Below, one piece after another: positions 1-8,677 of a stretch of 64,000 nucleotides of DNA. Each line of letters begins with the position of its first letter. Positions within the stretch are counted from its first letter, which is position 1. The stretch covers positions 3,080,501 to 3,144,500 of the forward strand of contig NZ_CABVGP010000001.1 of the NCBI RefSeq assembly GCF_902497555.1, in the 5' to 3' direction. This DNA comes from Amycolatopsis camponoti (GTDB lineage Bacteria; Actinomycetota; Actinomycetes; Mycobacteriales; Pseudonocardiaceae). The notes beneath the pieces were generated by a model. It was not told where the DNA came from, searched no databases, and was given only the letters and a program-made list of their open reading frames with translations. The position numbers and the translations under genes were made by a program.

Positions 1-1
1 C

Positions 2-115
2 CAGCCGGGCTCGGTCCCCCTGACCCAGCCGTCGGGGCCCGGCGAGCCGGCGACTGACGAGACGGGGCCCGACCAGACGGACTCCCCGACGCCCGAAACC
101 ACGGCGACCGGGTGA
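2..115 (+). CDS. C-terminal tail of an upstream protein (partial)
   Basis: Frame 2 is open from the window edge to a TGA at 113-115. The 37 visible residues are rich in Pro, Thr, Asp and Glu, like an unstructured tail. The stop overlaps the GTG start of the next gene (GTGA), so the two are probably co-transcribed and translationally coupled. The start and the family lie outside the window. Confidence 0.55.
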   Translation, partial: QPGSVPLTQPSGPGEPATDETGPDQTDSPTPETTATG

Positions 116-1005
116 CTTCGGTGCCCGAGGCGGGTCCCGGCCGGTTCGAGCGCTTCGTCGACGCGGGCAAGGCCGTCATCCCGCCGCTGACCCTGCTCAG
201 CGCGCTGTTGTTCTACTTCGGATACGTCTCCGCGCGGTCGCAGTACGAGTACTTCGGCGTCGATGTCGACACGATCGGGCTGGGCACGCAGGACTACATC
301 ATGCGCAGCCCGCAGCCGCTGCTCACGCCGCTGCTGGTGTTCGCCGCGGTCGGTGCCGGCGCGGTCGCGGTGCACGCGGCCGTCCGGCGGCGGATCGGGG
401 ACGCGGCCTCCGCCCGGCCGGCGACCCGGCTGGGCCGCGGCGGCCAGGCGGCCGGCCTGGTCGCGCTCGCCGCCGGGCTCCTGCTGCTGTCGGGGTACGC
501 CTTCGTGCGCGACTGGCGGCTGTACGGGCTCGTGACCCCGGTGCTGATCGCCGTCGGCGGCACGCTGTTCCGGTACGGCTCGTTCGTCCGGCGGCTGGGC
601 CGGCCGCCGGACGACGCCGCGTCGCCGCCGCTTCGCCGGGTGTCGGCCGCGCTCGTCTACGTCGCGATCGCCGTCAGCGCGTTCTGGACGACCGCGACTG
701 TCGCGCAGTGGTCCGGCCGCGGGCTCGCGATGTACGAGGCGAGCCGCCTGGACAAGCTGCCCAGCGTCATCCTCGACACCAAGGAAAGCCTCTTCCTCCG
801 GAGCCCCGGCATCCAGGAGACCAAGCTGCCGTCCGTCGACGGGCAGACCTTCCACTACCGCTACCGGAACCTGCGCCTGCTGATCCACGGCAAGGACCGG
901 ATGTTCCTGGTGGCCGACCGGTGGTCGGCGAGCGGCGCCACGGTCGTCGTGCCGCTCGACGGCTCGGTGCGCGTCCAGTTCCTGTTCCAGAACCAGCACC
1001 CGTGA
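112..1005 (+). CDS. Polytopic membrane protein of unknown function
   Basis: A 297-aa protein starting at a GTG that overlaps the previous stop. Hydrophobic stretches at about residues 18-38, 68-92, 113-132, 137-158 and 177-199 suggest five membrane helices. About 98 mostly hydrophilic residues follow and end the protein. No catalytic motif or known family is recognised. Overlap with the partial gene before it points to a shared operon. The convergent ECF sigma gene begins only 3 bp after its stop. The C-terminal domain could face the outside or the cytoplasm; the sequence does not settle this. Confidence 0.7.
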   Translation: MTSVPEAGPGRFERFVDAGKAVIPPLTLLSALLFYFGYVSARSQYEYFGVDVDTIGLGTQDYIMRSPQPLLTPLLVFAAVGAGAVAVHAAVRRRIGDAASARPATRLGRGGQAAGLVALAAGLLLLSGYAFVRDWRLYGLVTPVLIAVGGTLFRYGSFVRRLGRPPDDAASPPLRRVSAALVYVAIAVSAFWTTATVAQWSGRGLAMYEASRLDKLPSVILDTKESLFLRSPGIQETKLPSVDGQTFHYRYRNLRLLIHGKDRMFLVADRWSASGATVVVPLDGSVRVQFLFQNQHP

Positions 1006-1008
1006 GTA

Positions 1009-1611
1009 TCAAGCGGCCCCCCGCTCGCTCCGGAGAGCATGACCACCGCAGTCGTACGGTTCGTCGGCGAGCAGCGCCGCGATCGCCGGCATGCGCCGCA
1101 CCCGGGCCAGGCACCGCGCCCGCGACGGGCCGATCGAGCCGACCGGGATGCCGAGCGTTTCGCTGATCTCCCGGTAGGACTTGGGCGGGTCGCAGAACAG
1201 CAGCGCCAGCAGCTCCCGGTCGCGCACGGGCAGCCGGGCGAACGCGCTGCGGGCGGCGGCGCGGCGTTCGGCCCCGATCAGCCCGGCGTCGAACTGCGGC
1301 TCGGACAGCTCGCCGAGCAGCGGGTCGTCGGTCGGGACCTGCCGGTTCCGGTGCCGCAGCAGCCGCAGGCATTCGTGCCGGGTGGTGGTGCGCAGCCAGC
1401 CGGGCAGCGCCTCCGGTTCGCGCAGCCGCGGCAGGTTCACGACCAGCCGGAGCCACACCGCCCCACTGATGTCCTGCGCGTCGGCATTGGCGATCCGATA
1501 CTGCGCGCACACCGACAAGACCAGCGAAGAATATCGGTCGACGATATCCCGCCAAGCCCATTCGGCACCTCGGGCGGCATTTTCCAGCAATGGCACCGGC
1601 GAGTCGTGCAT
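1009..1611 (-). CDS. ECF-type RNA polymerase sigma factor
   Basis: A 200-aa sigma-70 family protein of extracytoplasmic-function size. Region 2 lies at about residues 20-85 (DIVDRYSSLVLSVCAQYRI, then DAQDISGAVWLRLV, the helix that meets the -10 element). Region 4 lies at about 125-178 (LPVRDRELLALLF, then SYREISETLGIPVGSIGPSR, the helix-turn-helix for the -35 element). No anti-sigma gene adjoins it. It is divergent from the SARP regulator at 1747, so the 135 bp between them must hold both promoters. The start is ATG 1611. It may share regulation with the SARP/RiPP locus, but that is inference from position. Confidence 0.88.
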   Translation of the reverse strand: MHDSPVPLLENAARGAEWAWRDIVDRYSSLVLSVCAQYRIANADAQDISGAVWLRLVVNLPRLREPEALPGWLRTTTRHECLRLLRHRNRQVPTDDPLLGELSEPQFDAGLIGAERRAAARSAFARLPVRDRELLALLFCDPPKSYREISETLGIPVGSIGPSRARCLARVRRMPAIAALLADEPYDCGGHALRSERGAA

Positions 1612-1746
1612 GGCCCCTCCTCGGACTGGGATGTTCCCGGGTTCACGATTTCGCCACGCCCTGCTCGCCGACCTTGCAGAGACCTTGCGGGGCGAGCAGC
1701 ATCGACGGGGCCGGTCGGGACGGGTCGATCACGGGGAGTCCGCCGC

Positions 1747-4575
1747 ATGGAGTTCCTGCTGTTCGGGGAGGTGCAGCTACGCGTCGCGGGACAGCCGCTG
1801 GATGTCGGGACGCCGCGGCAGCAAGCGGTCCTCGCGGCGCTCGCGGCCGACGCCGGACGCCCGGTGCCGATCGAGACGCTCATCGACCGCGTCTGGGGTG
1901 ACGATCCGCCGGGTGAAGCGCGCAATGTGGTGTATTCCCACCTGAGCCGAATTCGGCAGGTGCTCACCGAGGTCACCGAGCTGACCGGCACAAAGACCGG
2001 CGTCACCCGGCGCAGCGCGGGATACGTGCTGGAAATCGATCCCGGCGCGGTTGACCTGAACCGGTTCGCACGTTTGGTCGAGCGCGGGAATGACGTCCGG
2101 GAAACCGACGAAGACCGGGCCGCCGCGCTGCGCGAGGCGTTGGTCGTCTGGCGGGGCCCGCCGCTGGCCGGCCTCCAGGGTGACTGGGCCGAAGGGGTCC
2201 GCGCGGCCTGGCACCGGCGACGGCTCGACGCGGCCGTGCACTGGGGTGAGCTCGAACTGCGGCTCGGCCGGCCCGACGCCGTGCTCGCCGCGATGTCCGA
2301 CCTGGCCGCGGAGTACCCGCTCGCGGAGCCGCTCGAAGCCTTGCTCATGCGGGCCTTGCACGCGGCCGGGCGCGACGCCGAAGCCGTCGACCGCTACGCC
2401 GTCGTGCGGCAGCGGCTCGCCGACGCGCTCGGCACCGACCCCGGCCCCGAACTGCGTGCGCTGCACGAGGCGATCCTGCGGGGCGAGCTGCCGTCCGCGG
2501 CTCCGGCGGCCGCGGCACCGTCGTCGTCGCCGGCGCAGCTGCCGCCGGACACCCCGGGGTTCGCGGGCCGCGAGAGCGCGCTGCGGCGGCTCGGCGAGGT
2601 GACCGGCGGGCCGGCGCCGGCCGCGCGGACTGTCGTGCTCTCGGGCACCGCCGGGGTCGGCAAGACCACGCTGGCCGTCCACTGGGCACACTCGGTCGCC
2701 CGCGACTTCCCCGACGGGCAGCTGTACGTCAACCTGCGGGGCTTCGACCCGACCGGATCACCGACGACGCCGGCGGGCGCGGTGCGCGGGTTCCTCGAGG
2801 CGCTCGACGTCCCGGGGGAGCGGATCCCGACCACCTTGGACGCGCAGGTCGGCCTGTACCGGACGCTGCTGGCGAACCGGCGGGTCCTGATCGTGCTGGA
2901 CAACGCCCGCGACGCCGGGCAGGTGCGTCCGCTGCTGCCCGGCGCGCGGGCCTGCGTGGTCGTCGTGACCAGCCGCGACCAGCTCGCCGGCCTGGTCACG
3001 GAGGGAGCGCACCCGCTGGTCGTCGACCTGCTCGACGACGCCGAGGCGCACGCGGTGCTGCGTCGCCGGATCGGCCAGGAGCGGCTGGCGGCCGATCCCG
3101 CGGCGGCCGCCGAGATCATCGGGCTGTGCGCACACCTCCCGCTGGCCCTGGCGGTGGTGGCGGCGCGCGCGGCGACGTACCCCGCGTTCGGCCTGGCCGC
3201 GCTGGCGGGCCAGCTGCGGGACGCGCGCGGCGGCCTGGACGAGTTCGCCGGAGCCGACCCCGCGACCGACCCGCGCGCGGTGTTCTCCTGGTCGTACCTG
3301 CGGCTGGATCCCGTGGCCGCGCGGCTGTTCCGCCTCCTGGGGCTGCACCACGGGCCGGACATCGGCACCCGCGCGGCGGCGAGCCTCGCGGGCCTGCCCG
3401 CCGGCCGGGCGCGGGTGCTGCTGTCGGAGCTGGCGAACGCGCACCTGGTGGCGGAGCACGCACCCGGTCGTTACACCATGCACGACCTGCTGCGCGCGTA
3501 CGCCGATGAGCTGGTGCACGAGTCGGACACCGCGCCCGAGCGGGACTCGGCGGTCCACCGGCTGCTCGGCCACTACGCCCACACGGCTTATCACGCGGAC
3601 GGGTTCCTCGATCCGCGCCTCGAGGTGCCGCCCGCGTTGACCCCGTTGCCCGAAGGGGCGGAGGCCGAGCGGATCGTCGACCGACGGCGGGCGTTGACGT
3701 GGTTCGAGACCGAGCACCGGGTGCTGCTGCGGGCGGTCGCCGTCGACGCCGAGTTCGACGCGCGGGTCTGGGAGCTGGCCTGGGCGCTGCGCAGGTTCTT
3801 GACGATGCGCGGCCATTGGCACGACGAGAGCGACGTGCTGAGCGCGGCGTTGAGTGCGGCGCGGCGGCTGGGGGATGAACGGAAGCAGGCCTTCGCGCAC
3901 CTGCACCTCGGCGGGACGCACGTCTGGTTCGGCCGCCACGTCGAGGCAGGAGCCGACTTCCGGGCCGCGTTGAAGCTTTACACGGCGATCGATGACGTGG
4001 TCGGGCAAGCCTACGTGCATCGGCAGTTCGCGTGGATGCTCGATCGGCAGGGGATCATCGCGGAGGCGCTGGCCCACGCCGAGCAAGCACTGGACCTGTT
4101 CCGTGCGGCGGAACACCAGACCGGGCAGGCGGCCTCGCTGAACGCGGTCGGCTGGTTCCGCGCGCTGCTCGGCGAACACTCGGCGGCCATCGACTATTGC
4201 CGGCAGGCGATCGACCTGCAGACGCAGCTCGGCGACCACATGGGCGCGGCCCAGAGCTGGCACAGCCTCGGCTACGCCCACAAGCAGCTTGGTGACCACG
4301 CCAAGGCGATCACTTGCTACGGGACGGCAGTGGACCTGCTGCACGGCACCGGATACCTGGTCACCGAGGCTCGCCTGATCCTCGAACTCGCGAACCTGCA
4401 CCGCGATCTCGGCGACCTGACTTCCGCGCGGTCCCGGTGGCAGGAGGCCCACGACATCCTCGCAGGACTCGCCCACCCCGAAGCCGATGCGGTGCGGGAG
4501 AGACTCAGGGAAGCCGATAGCCGACAGCCGAACAACGAGGAGGAACCCCATGTCCGAACCCGAATTGTCCCCTGA
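1747..4575 (+). CDS. AfsR/SARP-family regulator with NB-ARC and TPR domains
   Basis: A 942-aa regulator. Residues 1-95 form the OmpR-like winged-helix DNA-binding domain of SARPs, about 100-250 the BTAD domain, and from about 270 an NB-ARC ATPase with P-loop GTAGVGKTT at 300-308 and a Walker B-like RVLIVLDN. About 690-935 are TPR helices. The frame stays open upstream to 1039, but those codons lie antisense to the sigma gene and show no domain; ATG 1747 begins exactly at the SARP signature. Its last 26 bp overlap the downstream precursor peptide gene, which has its own Shine-Dalgarno sequence. SARPs commonly activate adjacent biosynthetic clusters, so this is the likely pathway-specific activator of the RiPP genes at 4550-8406. 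Confidence 0.9.
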   Translation: MEFLLFGEVQLRVAGQPLDVGTPRQQAVLAALAADAGRPVPIETLIDRVWGDDPPGEARNVVYSHLSRIRQVLTEVTELTGTKTGVTRRSAGYVLEIDPGAVDLNRFARLVERGNDVRETDEDRAAALREALVVWRGPPLAGLQGDWAEGVRAAWHRRRLDAAVHWGELELRLGRPDAVLAAMSDLAAEYPLAEPLEALLMRALHAAGRDAEAVDRYAVVRQRLADALGTDPGPELRALHEAILRGELPSAAPAAAAPSSSPAQLPPDTPGFAGRESALRRLGEVTGGPAPAARTVVLSGTAGVGKTTLAVHWAHSVARDFPDGQLYVNLRGFDPTGSPTTPAGAVRGFLEALDVPGERIPTTLDAQVGLYRTLLANRRVLIVLDNARDAGQVRPLLPGARACVVVVTSRDQLAGLVTEGAHPLVVDLLDDAEAHAVLRRRIGQERLAADPAAAAEIIGLCAHLPLALAVVAARAATYPAFGLAALAGQLRDARGGLDEFAGADPATDPRAVFSWSYLRLDPVAARLFRLLGLHHGPDIGTRAAASLAGLPAGRARVLLSELANAHLVAEHAPGRYTMHDLLRAYADELVHESDTAPERDSAVHRLLGHYAHTAYHADGFLDPRLEVPPALTPLPEGAEAERIVDRRRALTWFETEHRVLLRAVAVDAEFDARVWELAWALRRFLTMRGHWHDESDVLSAALSAARRLGDERKQAFAHLHLGGTHVWFGRHVEAGADFRAALKLYTAIDDVVGQAYVHRQFAWMLDRQGIIAEALAHAEQALDLFRAAEHQTGQAASLNAVGWFRALLGEHSAAIDYCRQAIDLQTQLGDHMGAAQSWHSLGYAHKQLGDHAKAITCYGTAVDLLHGTGYLVTEARLILELANLHRDLGDLTSARSRWQEAHDILAGLAHPEADAVRERLREADSRQPNNEEEPHVRTRIVP

Positions 4576-4819
4576 AGAGCTCGATGATTTCCACGAGAAG
4601 CTGAACCAGTTCAAGACCACATTGACCGCGGACCAGCTCAACCTGCTGGAGGCGATCCTGAAGCTCGCGTGGATCGCCACCGAACACGAGGAGTCTCTGG
4701 AAGCCGGCTTCTCCGGCTGCTTCAGCCTTCACCAGACCGCCACGCTCGTCTCTTACCACACCGCGGCCGGCGCTGGATCGGCCATCGCCGTCCCGCGCAT
4801 CATCCGGCACACCCACTGA
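4550..4819 (+). CDS. Candidate RiPP precursor peptide
   Basis: An 89-aa peptide starting at ATG 4550, with a strong GAGGAGG Shine-Dalgarno at 4537-4543 inside the SARP reading frame. Residues 5-42 are acidic, helical and leader-like (ELSPEELDDFHEKLNQF, then a hydrophobic LNLLEAILKLAWIA). Residues 51-56 (EAGFSG) are a plausible processing region. The tail from about 54 to 89 is rich in Ser, Thr, Ala, Val, Ile and His, with one Cys (57), and ends IIRHTH. It lies 4 bp before a radical SAM C-methyltransferase of the RiPP-maturation type. Leader and core boundaries are inferred. I recognise no characterised precursor family. Confidence 0.72.
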   Translation: MSEPELSPEELDDFHEKLNQFKTTLTADQLNLLEAILKLAWIATEHEESLEAGFSGCFSLHQTATLVSYHTAAGAGSAIAVPRIIRHTH

Positions 4820-4823
4820 TCCC

Positions 4824-6641
4824 GTGACCGCGCCGCCGGTGGTGCTCGTTTCCATGCCGTTCCTCGAAGCCGATCGGCCGTCCATCCAACTCGGCCTGCT
4901 CAAGGTGATCGCGGGGCAGCACGGGTTTCCCGTGCGGACCCTGCACGCCAACCTCGACTTCGCCGTGCGGGTCGGGCTCGACCACTACCGGCGGCTCGCC
5001 GACCACCGCGGGCGGCAGATCGGCGACTGGCTGTTCTCCGTCGAGGCGTTCGGCGACGCCGCGCCGGACCCCGACGGGAAGCTGCTCGACGAGCTCGGCG
5101 CCGAACTGTCCTACTTGGACGGTCCGGAGCGGCTGCTCGCCGTGCGCGACCAGGATGTTCCCGCCTACCTCGACGCCATCGCCGAGGAGCTCGCCGGCGT
5201 TCCGGTCGTCTGCTTCAGCTCGACGTTCCAGCAGAACGCGGCGTCGTTCGCGCTCGCCCGGCGGCTGAAGGAACGCGATCCGGGCGTCGTCACCGTGTTC
5301 GGCGGGGCCAACTTCGAAGGCGAGATGGGCCTGGAGCTGGTGCGGTCCGTCGGCTGCGTCGACCTCGCCGTGCTCGGCGAGGGCGACGTCGCCTTCCCCC
5401 GGCTGCTCGGCGCCCTCGCGAACGGCACCGACCCGGGCGTGATCCCCGGCGTCGCCCGGCGGGTCGGCGACGACGTCGTCGCCACCCCCGCCGAGCCGCC
5501 GCACGAGCGGCTCGACGAGCTGCCCGTGCCGGACTACGACGAGTACTTCGAACGCGCGGCGCGGCTCGGCCTGCCGACCGAGCACGTCGCGCTCCCGTTC
5601 GAGTCGGCGCGGGGGTGCTGGTGGGGCGCCAAGCACCACTGCACGTTCTGCGGGCTCAACGGGACCACGATGCGTTTCCGCGCCAAGTCGGCGGACCGGG
5701 TGCTCGGCGAGCTGGACGAGCAGGCGCGCCGCTACCGCACCTTCCGGTTCGACGCCGTCGACAACATCCTCGAACCGGGCTACCTCAAGGACCTGCTGCC
5801 GGCCCTCACCGAGGCGGACCGCGAGTACCAGATCTTCTACGAGGTCAAGGCGAACCTGACCCGCGCGCAGCTGAAACTCCTCGCCCGGGCCGGGGTCACG
5901 CAGCTGCAACCGGGCCTGGAGTCGCTGAGCTCCGCCGTCCTCCGGCTGATGGACAAGGGCGTCCGCGCCGCCCAGAACGTCAACCTCCTGCGGTGGGCCC
6001 GCTACTACGGCATCGGCGTCGGGTGGAACATCCTGTGGGGGTTCCCGGGCGAGCCGGCCGACGAGTACGCCGCGCAGGCGGCCGCCGTCCCGCACCTCGT
6101 CCACCTCCAGCCGCCGGCCGGGGCGAACCGGCTGTGGCTGGAGCGGTTCAGCCCGCTCTTCACCCAGCCCGGCCGGTTCCCGCAGCGGGCGCGCGAGCCC
6201 GAATCCAGCTACCGCCACGTCTATCCGTCCACGGTGGACATCGACCGGGTCGCCTACTTCTTCGACTACGCACCGGAAGACGAGCTGCCACCCGAGGTCT
6301 ACACCCCCTTGAAGGACGCGGTGGCGGCGTGGACGGCCGCCTGGGAGGCGAAGCAGCCGCCGGTGCTGGTGTACCGCTGTGCCCCCGGCTTCCTGCAGAT
6401 CTACGACGGACGCCACCCCGAGACCCACGGCACCTACACCTTCCGCGACACGCTCGCCGACGTCTACCTGGCCTGTGTGGACCGCCCGCGGACCGCCGCG
6501 GCCGTGCACCGCGAACTCGGTCTCACGGTGCCGGTTTCGGCCGTGGAAAAGGTTTTCCGCGGGTTCGGCGACCGCGGGCTGATGTTCCTCGACGGCACGC
6601 TCGCCCTGTCGCTCGCGCTGCCCGCGACGCCCGGCCGCTGA
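4824..6641 (+). CDS. RiPP-maturation B12-binding radical SAM C-methyltransferase
   Basis: A 605-aa enzyme starting at GTG 4824. An N-terminal cobalamin-binding Rossmann-like region spans about residues 5-215 (VVLVSMPFLEADRPSIQLG, then VFGGANFEG at 158-166). The radical SAM core follows, with cluster cysteines C265, C273 and C276 in RGCWWGAKHHCTFCGLNG, and a helical C-terminal region. The CX7CX2C spacing with CWWG and FCGLNG is, from memory, typical of the RiPP-maturation radical SAM family called C-methyltransferase, in which B12 and SAM deliver methyl groups to unactivated carbons. It is 4 bp from the precursor stop, so the precursor at 4550 is the expected substrate. Which residues are methylated cannot be told from sequence. 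Confidence 0.85.
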   Translation: MTAPPVVLVSMPFLEADRPSIQLGLLKVIAGQHGFPVRTLHANLDFAVRVGLDHYRRLADHRGRQIGDWLFSVEAFGDAAPDPDGKLLDELGAELSYLDGPERLLAVRDQDVPAYLDAIAEELAGVPVVCFSSTFQQNAASFALARRLKERDPGVVTVFGGANFEGEMGLELVRSVGCVDLAVLGEGDVAFPRLLGALANGTDPGVIPGVARRVGDDVVATPAEPPHERLDELPVPDYDEYFERAARLGLPTEHVALPFESARGCWWGAKHHCTFCGLNGTTMRFRAKSADRVLGELDEQARRYRTFRFDAVDNILEPGYLKDLLPALTEADREYQIFYEVKANLTRAQLKLLARAGVTQLQPGLESLSSAVLRLMDKGVRAAQNVNLLRWARYYGIGVGWNILWGFPGEPADEYAAQAAAVPHLVHLQPPAGANRLWLERFSPLFTQPGRFPQRAREPESSYRHVYPSTVDIDRVAYFFDYAPEDELPPEVYTPLKDAVAAWTAAWEAKQPPVLVYRCAPGFLQIYDGRHPETHGTYTFRDTLADVYLACVDRPRTAAAVHRELGLTVPVSAVEKVFRGFGDRGLMFLDGTLALSLALPATPGR

Positions 6642-6709
6642 CGCGTATCAGAGCCGCCGCCCGCGTCTCTGTCCTTCGCCGGTGCCGAGTTCGACGAGAG
6701 GCGCGTGAC

Positions 6710-7108
6710 ATGGATCCGTCGGTCATCGTGGCGACGGCGAACGCCGCGGCGGAGCGCCTCGCCGGCTGGACGCCGTGGGCCTTCACGTGGGGGAGGCTCG
6801 AACGGGGGCACTGCACGATCTTCGCGGGCGCCCGGTGGACGCTCTTCCCCGACGGGACCGCCGCCTTCGACGGCACCGTGGCCGCCGAACCCGGCCGCGC
6901 CTGGGTGATCTGGCACGTCGACCTCCTCGACGCGCGGGGGAGCGTCCTGGGCTCGCTGGCCACCGAGCACCCGGTCGAGGGGGACTGGCGCAAGTTCGTC
7001 CAGACGATGCCGGGCGGCGCGGACCACCACCGGTTCCGCGCCTGGGCGAACTTCGACGCCGGCCTGTGGGACGCCATCGCGTCCTTGCGGATGCACTGGA
7101 GCTGCTGA
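6710..7108 (+). CDS. Small DUF6294-like protein next to the RiPP genes
   Basis: A 132-aa protein starting at ATG 6710, with GAGAGG about 8 bp upstream. It has no membrane helix and no convincing signal peptide. The pattern FTWGRLERGHCTIF, ARWTLFPDGTAAFDGTV, then a W..H..L.D..G..L region and an FDAGLW motif near the end resembles, from memory, the DUF6294 family of short actinobacterial beta-rich proteins. It sits between the radical SAM enzyme and an exporter on the same strand, so it may bind, process or protect against the peptide. That role is inference; no catalytic residues are evident. Confidence 0.65.
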   Translation: MDPSVIVATANAAAERLAGWTPWAFTWGRLERGHCTIFAGARWTLFPDGTAAFDGTVAAEPGRAWVIWHVDLLDARGSVLGSLATEHPVEGDWRKFVQTMPGGADHHRFRAWANFDAGLWDAIASLRMHWSC

Positions 7109-7206
7109 CGCGGTGCGTCCGAAACGCCCCGGTGCGGAGCGGGTTCGAGCGAGAAAGATCACTCGCGTGCCGGACCGCCCGCTCCGGTCGCGCATGATGG
7201 TCGGAC

Positions 7207-8406
7207 ATGGTCGAAGAGTTCCGCTTGCGCTCGGTCGCCGCGGCGGCGTACGGGCCGGCCGCCCTGTTCGGGCTGTCCGAGGGAGCCGTGCTGCCGGTCA
7301 TCGCGCTGAGCGCGATCGACCGCGGGGCGAGCACCTCGACGGCCGCGCTGATCGCCGCGTTGCTCGGGGTCGGGTCGCTCGCCGCGAACATCCCGGCCGG
7401 GATGCTCGCGACCCGGATCGGGGAACGCCGGTCGATGCTCGTGGCGGCGGCCGTCATGGTCGCGGGCCTGCTGGTCTGCCTGGTCGACCTGGGTCACGGG
7501 CCGTGGTCGCTGCTGCTCTACGGCTGCGGGGTCGTGCTGATCGGGGCGGCCGCCGCGGTCTACGGCCTGGCCCGCCAGACCTACCTGACCGAGATCGTCC
7601 CCCTGCACATGCGCGCCCGGGCGCTGTCGACGCTGGGCGGGAGCATGCGGATCGGCGTCTTCCTCGGGCCGTTCGCCGGGGCCGCGGCGATGCAGTTCGC
7701 CGGGCTGCCCGGCGCGTACTACGTGAGCCTGGCCGCGATCTTCGCGGCGGGCGCGCTGGTGCTGCGGGTTCCCGACCTGGAGGTCACCGCGGACGAGCGG
7801 GCGGCCGCGTCCGCGGTGACGACGCGGGGAATGCTCAAGCAGCGGTGGCGGGTGTACGCCACGCTCGGTGCCGGAGTCCTGTTGCTGTCGGCGATCCGCC
7901 AGACCCGCCAGACGGTGGTGCCGTTGTGGGCGGCGCACATCGGCCTGTCGCCGACGACCAGTTCGATCATCTACGGCGTCGCCGGAGCCGTCGACGCGCT
8001 GACGTTCTACCCGGCCGGCAAGGTGATGGACCGCTACGGACGGCGCTGGGTGGCCGTGCCCGCGACGCTCGTGCTGGGCGTGTCCTTCCTCTTGATGCCG
8101 CTCGCCGCCGGCGCCGGGCTGCTGACGGTGGCGGCCATGGTGATGGGCTTCGGCAACGGCATCGGGTCGGGCATCGTGATGACGCTCGGCGCCGACGTGT
8201 CGCCGTCGGTGGGGCGGCCGACGCACATCGGGATCTGGAACGAGCTGGCGGACATCGGCACCGGGGTGGGCCCGCTGATCCTGTCCGCGGTGACGGCGCT
8301 GGCCGGCCTCGGCGCCGGGATCGTGGCGAGCGGCGTGGTCGGGTTCGCGGCGGCCGCGGCGCTGTGGAGATGGATCCCGAGACCACACCACGCGGCCCCC
8401 TCCTAG
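7207..8406 (+). CDS. MFS-type transporter
   Basis: A 399-aa protein with about 12 hydrophobic segments and major-facilitator features: the loop 2-3 motif around ATRIGERRSML, and a repeat of it in the second half around DRYGRRW. It starts at ATG 7207 on the same strand as the RiPP genes, 98 bp after the DUF6294-like gene. It most likely exports a small molecule or peptide. Linking it to the RiPP product is inference from position; it could equally be a stand-alone drug exporter. A perfect hairpin at 8443-8490 follows the stop. Confidence 0.82.
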   Translation: MVEEFRLRSVAAAAYGPAALFGLSEGAVLPVIALSAIDRGASTSTAALIAALLGVGSLAANIPAGMLATRIGERRSMLVAAAVMVAGLLVCLVDLGHGPWSLLLYGCGVVLIGAAAAVYGLARQTYLTEIVPLHMRARALSTLGGSMRIGVFLGPFAGAAAMQFAGLPGAYYVSLAAIFAAGALVLRVPDLEVTADERAAASAVTTRGMLKQRWRVYATLGAGVLLLSAIRQTRQTVVPLWAAHIGLSPTTSSIIYGVAGAVDALTFYPAGKVMDRYGRRWVAVPATLVLGVSFLLMPLAAGAGLLTVAAMVMGFGNGIGSGIVMTLGADVSPSVGRPTHIGIWNELADIGTGVGPLILSAVTALAGLGAGIVASGVVGFAAAAALWRWIPRPHHAAPS

Positions 8407-8442
8407 GGTGTGCGTCGATGTCCGGCTTGGACTGCTGGGCGT

Positions 8443-8490
8443 GGTCGTGAGTGAGAAACAGTGTTCTAACCCTGTTTCTCACTCACGACC
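8443..8490. repeat. Perfect palindrome, copy 1 of a dispersed element; probable bidirectional terminator
   Basis: Two 19-bp arms are exact reverse complements: GGTCGTGAGTGAGAAACAG at 8443-8461 and its partner at 8472-8490, around a 10-nt loop containing GTTCTAAC. It lies between the convergent MFS and GH43 genes, where a bidirectional terminator is expected. A nearly identical element lies 45 kb away at 53660-53703 in the opposite orientation. The remaining sequence up to 8677 contains no supported gene; a short frame ending at 8671 (MLALILDGLSARR) may be a decayed remnant. Confidence 0.8.
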
Positions 8491-8677
8491 GTCTGGGACT
8501 CGAGAGCCGGGCGGCCGGTCGGACTCAGGGCGAGCAGGCTCTCCGCGGTCTCGGCGATGGTGTCGACGATCGGGGCTCACCGGCGCACTCTGGCGCGCCG
8601 CTTCGGGGCCGGAAGACCGGTCGGCGTCGATGCTGGCCCTCATCCTCGACGGCCTGAGCGCGCGCCGGTGAGCCCGC

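Noticed and set aside
1039..1746. Long N-terminal extension of the SARP reading frame
   Set aside because: These 236 codons lie antisense to the ECF sigma gene, contain no domain, and the SARP signature begins exactly at ATG 1747.
8407..8677. Small ORF 8408-8671 as a regulator gene
   Set aside because: The frame runs through the palindrome and lacks a ribosome binding site; only its last dozen codons look protein-like, too little to support a gene.
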